Origin: Enterobacter sp. JUb54
Lineage (GTDB): Bacteria; Pseudomonadota; Gammaproteobacteria; Enterobacterales; Enterobacteriaceae
DNA length: 64,000 nucleotides
Reading direction: 5' to 3'
NCBI RefSeq assembly: GCF_014298075.1
Contig: NZ_CP060418.1
Coordinates: 992,001-1,056,000, forward strand
A program made the translations under genes and the position numbers. Below the pieces are notes generated by a model that was not told the origin of the DNA, did no database searches, and worked only from the letters and a program-made list of their open reading frames with translations. This document shows, one piece after another, positions 36,786 through 44,490 of the stretch. Each line of letters opens with the position of its first letter. Position 1 is the first letter of the stretch.

Positions 36786-37853
36786 CTATATTTCGATCTT
36801 ATCCCACTCCCTTCCCCTGTCATCGCGATATTTTGCTGTCATGACACCCGACTTATGCCCCAGAAGATGCTGCGCAAAGTCCTCTCCAGCCTGTTTATCG
36901 TACAATCGTGCTGACAGACTTCGTAGCTCATGAAAGCTCGGCGGTTCGCCAGAGAAACTAAGCCCGGACAGCTCGCGCGCTTTCCTGAAATTACCCGATA
37001 CTGTTGCGGGAGATAGTGCCTTACCTGCAGTCGATGAAATAATGTTTTTCCCGCCGGACAGATTGCGGCATTTCGCCAGAATTACTTCGAGAGACACATC
37101 CAACTCTTCAAGCCTCAATGCTAAAGGTATCGCTAGTTTGGCCCCGGTTTTTTTCTGCTCTACGTAAAGATACCCCTCCCGCACATCCTCCCAGCTCATT
37201 GCGCATAAATCACTGATGCGCTGCCCGGTAAGCACAGCAAGATCCATCGCCAGATTTACCCACGGAGAAAGCGGCTCTGCTGCCTGGTAAATTGCCCGGT
37301 ATTCGTCCAGCATCAATCGGGTGCGTTTTACCTCAAATTTGGCTGCTCTTGTTGCTGTCACTGGGTTAACCGTAATATGACCTTCCGCTATAGCCTCCCT
37401 AAAGATATCGCTCAGCGTCGACCTGATCAGTTTTGCCATTGCGTTCTTTCCTTCAGCTGCATAATCATTGAGGATCATAGCTATCTGCTTTGTGGTGATT
37501 TCCGCGATCGGGATATCCTGCATTCGTTCCTTTATTGACCTTAGTTTGCTGGCGTAGTCGGTAAGTGTCTTTTGCTTCAGCCCCCTGGCGGCGATGATCT
37601 TTTCGTATCGGTCTAGCCATGTATGAAAGGTAACGGAATCGACCTGGTTAATTCGAGCGCTGAGGGGAATGTGGCCAGCATCCCCGAGCAATTCAATATT
37701 CGCCTGTATCGCCTCGCTGACTGCAAGTCGCCTGTTCCTGCCTAGTCCGTACTCTTTTCCGTTACGTGGGTCACGATAACTGTAATAGCCTTCATTCCTG
37801 ACATAGAGGTTAGGAGGCAGATCACGCCTCTCATGATTTCTTCTTCTTCCCAC
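36786..37853 (-). CDS. int: lambda-type integrase
   Basis: 355 residues, tyrosine recombinase very close to lambda/HK022 Int. Catalytic residues fall at the lambda positions: R212, K235, H308, R311, H333 and nucleophile Y342. The N-terminal arm-binding domain (GRRRNHERRDLPPNLY) is kept. It integrates and, with Xis, excises the prophage. It overlaps the xis gene by 23 bases, as in lambda. Confidence 0.96.
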   Translation of the reverse strand: MGRRRNHERRDLPPNLYVRNEGYYSYRDPRNGKEYGLGRNRRLAVSEAIQANIELLGDAGHIPLSARINQVDSVTFHTWLDRYEKIIAARGLKQKTLTDYASKLRSIKERMQDIPIAEITTKQIAMILNDYAAEGKNAMAKLIRSTLSDIFREAIAEGHITVNPVTATRAAKFEVKRTRLMLDEYRAIYQAAEPLSPWVNLAMDLAVLTGQRISDLCAMSWEDVREGYLYVEQKKTGAKLAIPLALRLEELDVSLEVILAKCRNLSGGKNIISSTAGKALSPATVSGNFRKARELSGLSFSGEPPSFHELRSLSARLYDKQAGEDFAQHLLGHKSGVMTAKYRDDRGREWDKIEI

Positions 37854-38052
37854 TAGTCATTCTCCGTAAAAGGCCACAGGTTGATGATTGAGCTGAATCA
37901 ACCTTAACGGCAGTTTCCTGAAACAGGTATTCCACTCCGTCTTTCTTTGGGGCTGGATAAATTTTGCTTTCTCTAACCCAGCGACGAACAGTCTCAAGGC
38001 TGCGTGGCCGCGGCTGCCGTTGGTTCCATTCTTTTAAAGTAATAAGGGCCAT
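37831..38052 (-). CDS. xis: excisionase
   Basis: 73 residues, lambda Xis homologue (LKEWNQRQPRPRSLETVRRW winged helix; lambda Xis is 72 residues). It bends attachment-site DNA to direct excision. The ATG at 38052 follows GAGGTG by five bases; an in-frame GTG two codons earlier is the only alternative. Confidence 0.93.
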   Translation of the reverse strand: MALITLKEWNQRQPRPRSLETVRRWVRESKIYPAPKKDGVEYLFQETAVKVDSAQSSTCGLLRRMTSGKKKKS

Positions 38053-38114
38053 ATTCACCTCATTACCGGCCAGTAATGTATACCTGGCCGGCTTAATAAA
38101 TTGATAATTCGATA

Positions 38115-38354
38115 TCAGGAAACCTGACCGGGTAAATGGCGGAGCCGCCGGGCGCAGTTCATGGCCGTGGCTACATAACTGCAGCGCCGGTTCACGACCT
38201 CTACCGTAATTTTCGAACCTTGGACGACGACCGTATAAGTCCGTTTCGTCTTCTGGCGCCCGTGGGCGCCGTAGAGTTCAACATGCTTGGCCAGTGCTGC
38301 ATCGCATGCCTGGCGCCCGAGCGGAGATTGTTTGCTTCGGTTTATTAGTCGCAT
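38115..38354 (-). CDS. DUF4060-like phage protein
   Basis: 79 residues, small basic protein (MRLINRSKQSPLGRQACDAA..) of a type common next to xis in enterobacterial lambdoid phages (DUF4060, by recollection). No known function. GAGGTGAGC before the ATG at 38354 fixes the start. Confidence 0.65.
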   Translation of the reverse strand: MRLINRSKQSPLGRQACDAALAKHVELYGAHGRQKTKRTYTVVVQGSKITVEVVNRRCSYVATAMNCARRLRHLPGQVS

Positions 38355-38361
38355 GCTCACC

Positions 38362-38670
38362 TCACACAAAGACGTCAACGGGGTCTCCGGCAGCGCGAGC
38401 GTTATCGTTCGCTTCCCGGCGGAGCCCGAGCACGTAACCAACCGGATCCCAACTGGAAAGAATGGCGTTGAGTTCTTTCTGGCTATGCCAGGTAGTCAGG
38501 CGCTTTTTCAGTTCAGTGCCGCAGGCGCGTACATTCGCCCGGGTGGGACCGGCCATCTTCATGCAAAGACACAGAGTCAGCAGCAGATCGGAATACTCAT
38601 CAGCTGCTGCGCGCAAAGCGGCAGGGTCAATGCTGGCCTCGAGCTCAGGTAATCGATGTTTGAGGCTCAT
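38362..38670 (-). CDS. phage protein of unknown function
   Basis: 102 residues, mostly helical, with two cysteines in LLTLCLCMKMAG. I do not recognise a family. Starts in an overlap with the stop of the gene at 38670-39152 and ends 7 bases before the next start, so it belongs to the leftward operon. Confidence 0.7.
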   Translation of the reverse strand: MSLKHRLPELEASIDPAALRAAADEYSDLLLTLCLCMKMAGPTRANVRACGTELKKRLTTWHSQKELNAILSSWDPVGYVLGLRREANDNARAAGDPVDVFV

Positions 38671-39152
38671 TAGTATTCCCCCCAGCTATAAGTTGACGCT
38701 ATCGGGCCTGGTGCTGTGGCCGCTACAAAACCGGTATCTTCAGGCAGTTTTTCAACCGTGCATCGATATCCACCAACAATCATCCCCGCTTCACGCAACC
38801 CCGACAGGCACATTTGAACTGTTTCTGCCGTAAGCTGGACCTTCTCAAGTTGATACATTTTCCGGTACACGAAAGCGCGTAAGGCCTCTTCCCTGGTGTA
38901 ATGATAACGTGAGCGATCGGCACCCTTCAGGCAGCGTTTTATGTGATATTTTTGATTCTCTTTCCGGCCACCAGTGCGATACTGAATAAGCTGCTCAGAG
39001 GTCATGTACGGCATATCTTCGCAGTGCCAGAAGGTTTTCTCCGTCTCACGAACGATGACCCGTTTCCAAAGAGTTACGACCGGGCGGCCTTCTCCATCGT
39101 GGCCATCGTCGTAGCGGTAGCAGTATTTTTTACCATCAGTAATTTTCGTCAT
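38670..39152 (-). CDS. phage protein of unknown function
   Basis: 160 residues, rich in Tyr, Arg and Lys (e.g. KKYCYRYDDGHDGEG, HIKRCLKGADRSRYHYTRE); four cysteines but no clear zinc pattern. Unknown family. It follows recT by 34 bases in the recombination operon, suggesting a DNA-metabolism accessory role (inference only). Confidence 0.75.
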   Translation of the reverse strand: MTKITDGKKYCYRYDDGHDGEGRPVVTLWKRVIVRETEKTFWHCEDMPYMTSEQLIQYRTGGRKENQKYHIKRCLKGADRSRYHYTREEALRAFVYRKMYQLEKVQLTAETVQMCLSGLREAGMIVGGYRCTVEKLPEDTGFVAATAPGPIASTYSWGEY

Positions 39153-39186
39153 CTCGTTACCGGGAGGGCGGACCCTCCCGCCTCCC

Positions 39187-40275
39187 TTAGCTCACGTATT
39201 CCGGTTTCATGTCGTCCAGGGTGATGCGGAACTGGTCATGCAGTTCGTCACCAAGATGGCGTTTAGAAGCGGCTAGAGTGCCTTCCGCCTTAGCAAACAG
39301 CTCTTCGGCATCCGGTTCGCCGGGGTTGGGAATGGAGTTGATCGCGGCTTCTACCTTGTTGCGAGCATCGACGAGGTAATAGCGCTTCACTGCCTTATTT
39401 TTCAGTTCAGTGAACAGGGCAGTACCCAGCAAGGCCTTCTGTGATTCGATATCTGCGCGAATTGCCTTGGCCTGATCGACTGAGCTAGCCGCATCAATCC
39501 GGTCGCGTAGTTCGTCTGCAACAGAGTCAACGTTTGATGCAGGCCTTGGCACGCTGGTGGGGGTGTCTACGGAACCTGTTATCTCATTCAGTGTGATTTT
39601 TTCTGTCTGAGCCGGGTTAATAACCTTTTCTTCGCGCTCGTCAATCTCGTCAGCGGTATAGACGCCGAGGATCACATCTGGGCAGTACAGCCGCGCCCAG
39701 CGCTTGACGGCAAGATAGGCCAGTTGTTGGCGAGGGTCACTTGCCCACAGTGTTGAATTGCGGACCTGCGCCTGCGAAAGCATCAGCACCAGTTCGCGAG
39801 GTTCTGATTCTCCTTTGAGTGTTGCCCAGGCGCGTACGCCCACACCAGCTTCATCTCCCAAATCCCAACCAGGAACAATATAATCATTGCCCTTGCTGCT
39901 CGTTTTTTTAACGAAGCGGCCAACGATGTTTTCCCACGAGCCAAACCATTCAAAGTGAATACGGTCTTTTGTGGGTGCCATGGTATTGATCACCGCATTA
40001 ACCAACTGAGCTTCATAACCAAGCACACCGGAATTACCCACAATGAATGTTTTCTGCGCAACTGCGAACGGATCCATGTTCCAGCGTGCCGCCTGCATAA
40101 CTACGGCCATACACGCGTCAGGTTTCCCGCGGTAATGTTCGGGAACGAAGTTTCCACTGTTAGCCATTACCTCGGAAATTTTGAGCAGACGGTTGAATAA
40201 GTCGGCGTTCGTCAGGATAGAAACGTTGTCGATTCTCTGAGTCTGGTTGTCAGTTGTGGCCACTAAATTGGACAT
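39187..40275 (-). CDS. recT: RecT-family single-strand annealing protein
   Basis: 362 residues. The core (about residues 25-215) has the RecT-type pattern, with CMAVVMQAARWNMDP, KTFIVGNSGVLGYEAQL and QLAYLAVKRWARLYCPDVILGVYT. A C-terminal extension of about 145 residues, charged and helical, makes it clearly longer than Rac RecT (269). It pairs single strands produced by the adjacent RecE-like exonuclease. It starts 12 bases after recE. Confidence 0.85.
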   Translation of the reverse strand: MSNLVATTDNQTQRIDNVSILTNADLFNRLLKISEVMANSGNFVPEHYRGKPDACMAVVMQAARWNMDPFAVAQKTFIVGNSGVLGYEAQLVNAVINTMAPTKDRIHFEWFGSWENIVGRFVKKTSSKGNDYIVPGWDLGDEAGVGVRAWATLKGESEPRELVLMLSQAQVRNSTLWASDPRQQLAYLAVKRWARLYCPDVILGVYTADEIDEREEKVINPAQTEKITLNEITGSVDTPTSVPRPASNVDSVADELRDRIDAASSVDQAKAIRADIESQKALLGTALFTELKNKAVKRYYLVDARNKVEAAINSIPNPGEPDAEELFAKAEGTLAASKRHLGDELHDQFRITLDDMKPEYVS

Positions 40276-40287
40276 AGTTATTCCCCC

Positions 40288-43224
40288 TTATGCCTGTACG
40301 CGCAGCACTTCGAGACGGCGCACATCAAAATCATTGAGTTCTTCGGCGTAGTCTTCGGTGATCGGCGCCGGCCATTCTCCAGTGTCGAAACCGTTCGCGA
40401 TGGCGCGCATCGCTTTGCGGTATTCGAGCATCCCCAGCTCCAGCAATTCGGCCGATGCCTCGATGATGGCGATCCAGTGGTAGTTCTCGTCTTTGTTGAC
40501 GAAAATCCAGAAGAACTGATCCAGCGCTGCGGTTTCGCAGTACATAGCCGCGCTCAGGTGGTAATCCCGTTCAATGATTTCCCTGTGCAACTTCGCGCGT
40601 AGGCCTTCCTGCTTGATGTTCCACATGCTTATGGTTTTAAGGTCGGCACCGATACGCGGGCCGCCCATGTCGATCTCAAGGTCAGGGCGCACACGAATTT
40701 CCAGCCCGGTTTCCTCATCAATACCGAAATAGCTCACCTCGACGGCTCGGCTCGGGTGCGTCAGCAACTTGCCGGCCGTCGGGTGATTAAGAAGGGCTTT
40801 CTGAATGGCTAACGCCGTAGCCAATTGCTGACGGGTAACCAGCACCTTTCCTTCGGGGTTATCGCGCCAGGCATCCAGGAGCTCGTCGGCGAATACTGCG
40901 TCCGGATTTACCGACTTAACGGACTGCATCAGATCTGCTTTGGTACCCGAGACTTTCAGTGGTTGTGGCTTCTGGGCTTCCTGCGCGACGAGGTCAGGGT
41001 TAATAATTGCCAGTTGTTCCAACAGAGCATCGCGGCTGCCGCTGGTTTTAACCTGAGCTGGAAGAGTGGCGTTGTACTCTTTGATGCAGGCCTTCATTTT
41101 TGCTGCGGTGACTTTCTGGCCTTCTTCTACGCGCTGAAATTCAGCAGGCAGGGCCATGTAGTTTTCACCTGTTTGGGTAACGTCATCACCCAAAGGAACT
41201 GGCTGCGGTAGGGTGGCGTTGTGAGCTTCCAGCAATGTTTTGATATCGTCAGCGCTCAACAGCGCCGGTAGGGCGGCGTTGTACTCATCGATAAAAGAGC
41301 GGATCGTTGCTGTGGTGGTGAATGCACCTTCCGGGATCTCAGGTTCGACACTGAACTCTTTATCCATGTCATCAGGCTGCAGTGCCAGTGCATGCACCAG
41401 GTTACCCATATCCAGTACCGGGGAGCGCACCTTCTGGATGGTTTTTGAAACGTGGCGTGCTTCGAAGTACATCAGCGATACACGCGCATCTTTAACCATC
41501 GTGGAGCTGGTGCCGTTCGCCGCGTGATAAACCTCATTTGGCACGCCTTCATAACGTCCTGGCTCGAAATATTCCGGCCATGCTGGCGCTGCGGATACCT
41601 GTTCGGTTTCTGCGTTAACTTCTTCGACAGATTCTCCGGCAGTGCTCGCGAGCTCCTGGTCTTTCAAAACGGCAGCGGCCAGTTCAGGGCAACGCTCAGT
41701 CATGATTTTTCGTGCGTCTACGGCATCTGTTTTCGGAGCATCTGCATCAGCACTTTCGCCTGTTGATACCGGGTTATCATTTTCGCCTTCGACCTCGACA
41801 GTCGTTTCCATCTGCACATTGCTGGTGGCCTCTTCATTAGTGCTCGTTGTGGCAGTAGAGGCCATAAGACCTTCAATGGAGAACACGCCGGCGCCAAGGT
41901 TGGCAACTTGCGGTTGTTGTGTTTTTGTCAGGTCCTCACGTACCCATTTGGGATCTCTGGGGTCGCTGATACCTTCAACATATTCACCACGATCAGCAGC
42001 GAGCTGGCGACCAACATCATCAGTGGCGTTACTTTCCGACGAGTAACACGCAGCACTTACGGTTTCAGCCTTCGGTTTGTCGTGTTGAGATTCCGTCAGA
42101 TTCGCGTTGATATACGTCTGAAGACTGACAGGAAAGTGGTGCACGCTGTCATTGGCATCGCGGATCAGTGCGAAAATAGCTGCGCGTGAGTAATCAAGTA
42201 TCCCTGGCATTTTGCGCAGCGCTGCTGACCACTCTTTCCATGGGCTTTCTTTTTTGGCAGCGACGTCTTTAGCACGACGGTGTACGGGAAGAGGGATGTT
42301 ATAGATATCGAAATCCATTGGCAGGAGGGCCGCCGCAATTTCAACATCCAGCGTATCCAGTGTGTGCATGTAGTCCGGGTTGCGATCTGATTTATTGCCA
42401 CCGCCAGCGTTGGTTCCTGTATCAGTGCGCTGAATCTGCGACATGCGGTTTCCCTTTTGCCACTCTTTGACCAGCAGCCCACGGTCAATATAATCAGTCG
42501 CCGCCCAGATTCTGGTGAAGCGGAGAACCAAAGCGAGTTCGTGGCGCTTCTCCTGACTGAAAACCTTACGAATGGCATCGGTATAGCGCCAAAGGTCTTT
42601 GGTATCGTAACCCTTGACCTCTTCGCAGTTTTCTACCGCCAGCAGCAGGTTTTGGATGTAGTTGTTGTCAGTGTCCATTTCCAGTGAGCTGATTTGGGTC
42701 CGCTGCTCCTGGGTGACGTGGTGAGTTATTGCATCACTGATGAATTGCGAGATAACACGCTGCGGGCGACGGAGTTGCGCCACCGGATAGTGGGTGTTTT
42801 GATCGTCGTCTTCAGTGATATCGGCATTGTCAGCGCCGGACTGAATGCCAACAACTTCACCGGTTGTCGTATCAATACCATCCACGATGGTGGTCTCATC
42901 GACAGACGTCGTTTCCTCCTGGTGAAATGCGTCGGCCGGAACGGCGCCTGCTTTTAGCTGCCAGGTGCGACCGTCGTCGGCGAGTTCGTAACGTGTACAC
43001 CATTCGAAATCAAGCACACCCTCAGCCGGCAGGTCGTTAAACACTGGGAAATCGGTGCGGATTGGCTTCATATAGTCATGACCGCGGCCGGTTTCGATAC
43101 CAGCATCTTCCAGATCGACGTCGAGCTGCAGGTTCGCGCGGGATTCAGATTTCGTGGTGCGCCAGATAACGCCGTCAGGCTTGCCTGATTTTTGCGTGGC
43201 CTTTATCAGATTAAAAAATTCCAT
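40288..43224 (-). CDS. recE: RecE-like exodeoxyribonuclease VIII
   Basis: 978 residues from ATG 43224 (MEFFNLIKAT, GAGG upstream). The N-terminal part matches Rac RecE (DFPVFNDLPAEGVLDFEW, DYIDRGLLVKEWQKGNRMSQI, TGTNAGGGNKSDR). A long acidic linker follows, and the PD-(D/E)XK nuclease part begins at EPGRYEGVPNEVYH and includes LDMGNLVHAL, RVRPDLEIDM and ADLKT. Between DKEFSVEPEIPEG and TALAIQKALLNHP lie about 160 residues with SAP/HeH-like repeats (VSGTKADLMQSVKSVNPDA), absent from E. coli RecE. A 5'-3' double-strand exonuclease for phage recombination with RecT. Confidence 0.88.
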   Translation of the reverse strand: MEFFNLIKATQKSGKPDGVIWRTTKSESRANLQLDVDLEDAGIETGRGHDYMKPIRTDFPVFNDLPAEGVLDFEWCTRYELADDGRTWQLKAGAVPADAFHQEETTSVDETTIVDGIDTTTGEVVGIQSGADNADITEDDDQNTHYPVAQLRRPQRVISQFISDAITHHVTQEQRTQISSLEMDTDNNYIQNLLLAVENCEEVKGYDTKDLWRYTDAIRKVFSQEKRHELALVLRFTRIWAATDYIDRGLLVKEWQKGNRMSQIQRTDTGTNAGGGNKSDRNPDYMHTLDTLDVEIAAALLPMDFDIYNIPLPVHRRAKDVAAKKESPWKEWSAALRKMPGILDYSRAAIFALIRDANDSVHHFPVSLQTYINANLTESQHDKPKAETVSAACYSSESNATDDVGRQLAADRGEYVEGISDPRDPKWVREDLTKTQQPQVANLGAGVFSIEGLMASTATTSTNEEATSNVQMETTVEVEGENDNPVSTGESADADAPKTDAVDARKIMTERCPELAAAVLKDQELASTAGESVEEVNAETEQVSAAPAWPEYFEPGRYEGVPNEVYHAANGTSSTMVKDARVSLMYFEARHVSKTIQKVRSPVLDMGNLVHALALQPDDMDKEFSVEPEIPEGAFTTTATIRSFIDEYNAALPALLSADDIKTLLEAHNATLPQPVPLGDDVTQTGENYMALPAEFQRVEEGQKVTAAKMKACIKEYNATLPAQVKTSGSRDALLEQLAIINPDLVAQEAQKPQPLKVSGTKADLMQSVKSVNPDAVFADELLDAWRDNPEGKVLVTRQQLATALAIQKALLNHPTAGKLLTHPSRAVEVSYFGIDEETGLEIRVRPDLEIDMGGPRIGADLKTISMWNIKQEGLRAKLHREIIERDYHLSAAMYCETAALDQFFWIFVNKDENYHWIAIIEASAELLELGMLEYRKAMRAIANGFDTGEWPAPITEDYAEELNDFDVRRLEVLRVQA

Positions 43225-43361
43225 GTCGTAGCCTCGATTTTGGATGTTAGAATCCACGGGCCATTGGTAGCGCCCATAGGGTGTTCTTTGGTTTTGGGTA
43301 ATTTCCGGTGGAACTTTGGTCGGTGTCACCGGACGTACAGCCCGCTTCGGCGGGTTTTACG

Positions 43362-43520
43362 TTATGCCTCGTTGGCCATGGCGTCGTATTCACCACAACG
43401 TTTCGAGCAATACGTTCTTTCCCGTGGTGCCAACTGCGTGCCGTGAATGATCAGGATGGTCATTTTTACTTCCTGGCCTTCCTCAATCGGTTTGCGGCAG
43501 TACGCACATCTCTTCTGCAT
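43362..43520 (-). CDS. small zinc-ribbon phage protein
   Basis: 52 residues; start AGGAGGAGTAATG is an ideal ribosome site. C5/C8 (CAYC) and C38/C42 (CSKRC) make a four-cysteine zinc site of the TRASH/YdaE-like type. Lies between recE and the DUF1482 gene in the leftward early operon, where Rac carries ydaE. Function unknown. Confidence 0.7.
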   Translation of the reverse strand: MQKRCAYCRKPIEEGQEVKMTILIIHGTQLAPRERTYCSKRCGEYDAMANEA

Positions 43521-43528
43521 TACTCCTC

Positions 43529-43720
43529 CTACATCTGCGCCGTAAATCCGGCAGGGTGCTCGTTCAGCAGTCCTTTAAGTGGGTAACACTCACCTTTTAC
43601 GTCCTGCTCGGACGCTGCGTTCTTGCAGGCCTGCTCGCTGTCGTAAACACCTAGTAAAACTTCCTGCGTACCACCAACAGTCATGCCGATAGAAAGTACC
43701 AGGGCGAACAGCGAACTCAT
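43529..43720 (-). CDS. DUF1482 family protein
   Basis: 63 residues (MSSLFALVLSIGMTVGGTQE..): an N-terminal hydrophobic signal-like segment, then a small domain with two cysteines (C at QACKN and GECYP) that could form a disulphide, so it may be exported. Typical of the lambdoid left arm. The ATG overlaps the stop of the 37-residue ORF by 3 bases. Confidence 0.75.
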   Translation of the reverse strand: MSSLFALVLSIGMTVGGTQEVLLGVYDSEQACKNAASEQDVKGECYPLKGLLNEHPAGFTAQM

Positions 43721-43830
43721 GACGGGTCGCCTTTTTGTGCGAGCAGATAGCACATCCGGCGGATGAACGCGGTCACTGGGCCCAGTCTGACGGCCTGTTG
43801 ACGAGCGGGTTTTCGTGCGAAATCAATCAT
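43717..43830 (-). CDS. 37-residue basic phage protein
   Basis: Starts MIDFARKPARQQAVRLGP, very basic. Coupled at both ends: its ATG overlaps the TAA of the upstream ORF (TAATG), and its TGA overlaps the start of the DUF1482 gene. This tight packing is the main evidence that it is real. Function unknown. Confidence 0.6.
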   Translation of the reverse strand: MIDFARKPARQQAVRLGPVTAFIRRMCYLLAQKGDPS

Positions 43831-43925
43831 TAAAAAAACTCCCACAGTGCGCAGATAAGCGCAGTCCAGATTAAGAGCCCGATAAATGCCGAAATGATCA
43901 TGGCTCTGATGCCTTTCTTACTCAT
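43830..43925 (-). CDS. 31-residue single-helix membrane protein
   Basis: MSKKGIRAM then a hydrophobic helix of about 18 residues ending ALWEFF. GAGG upstream of ATG 43925; TAATG overlap with the next ORF. First gene behind PL in the leftward operon. Unknown; it could act on the host membrane early after induction. Confidence 0.6.
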   Translation of the reverse strand: MSKKGIRAMIISAFIGLLIWTALICALWEFF

Positions 43926-44063
43926 TTCAACCTCAGCCATTACGTGGCCAGCGGAACGTTTGAACCTACTGCGCGTTGATAAATCCACCTCATCCCGGTC
44001 TTCGTTTGCGCCGGGCCGCTACTTCGTGGGCGTTCTGCCTGGGTGGTTTGTTGCTATGGGGTA

Positions 44064-44127
44064 AGTAAAACATTGCTTTACCATTAAGTCAAGTATAGGT
44101 GAGTTAATTTGTAAAGCAATGCTGTAC
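44064..44127 (-). promoter_or_regulatory. PL promoter and OL operators
   Basis: Leftward promoter: -35 TTGACT (44087-44092), 17-base spacer, -10 TTTACT (44064-44069). Operator 1, GTAAAACATTGCTTTAC (44065-44081), covers the -10; operator 2, GTAAAGCAATGCTGTAC (44111-44127), lies just upstream. Both are 17-bp dyads of half-site GTAAAGCA, the same as at PR. Confidence 0.85.
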
Positions 44128-44206
44128 CTATCGGCGATATTCATGGCCTTAGTCGGCATTTTATGCATGTGGTATGCTCACAAAAACATCAAATAGGGTG
44201 ACTGAT

Positions 44207-44416
44207 ATGGACTACGAAGAAGCCGCACAACTGCGCTATCAGGAGATGTGCCGTATCGTTGGGGATGTTGTGTTTGCCATGATCGCCGAAGGTCACGAAA
44301 CCAAGCGGGTAGCCATAGCTGACGTGATAAGAACGGAGATATCAAAGGGGGTTGATAAGTGGGATTTGGATCAGATTCAGGTGATGGAACTGGCGGTGAA
44401 GCTGCTGGAAGAGTAG
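44207..44416 (+). CDS. small protein, possibly YmgB/AriR-like
   Basis: 69 residues, acidic and helical, from ATG 44207 after AGGGTGACTGAT. The pattern of hydrophobic residues and of G/E/D positions (IVGDVVFAMIAEG..., ADVIRTEI) resembles the dimeric regulator AriR/YmgB, but I cannot confirm the family. It points away from PL, so it has its own promoter and may be expressed in the lysogen. Confidence 0.6.
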   Translation: MDYEEAAQLRYQEMCRIVGDVVFAMIAEGHETKRVAIADVIRTEISKGVDKWDLDQIQVMELAVKLLEE

Positions 44417-44421
44417 GGCAA

Positions 44422-44447
44422 TAAAAACCCGGCTCGGCGGCCGGGTG
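44422..44447 (-). terminator. terminator of the ParA-like gene
   Basis: ACCCGGC/GCCGGGT arms with TTTTTATTG after them on the minus strand; ends the leftward transcript from the immunity region before it meets PL. Confidence 0.85.
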
Positions 44448-44490
44448 GGGAGGTTGTATAAAAAGGTACAGTACCGGTTGTAATATCAAA

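Noticed and set aside
43341..43354. Terminator CCCGC-ttcg-GCGGG with TTTT before recE
   Set aside because: The T-run lies on the plus strand, but all genes here read leftward; no plus-strand gene would use it, so I did not list it as a functional terminator.
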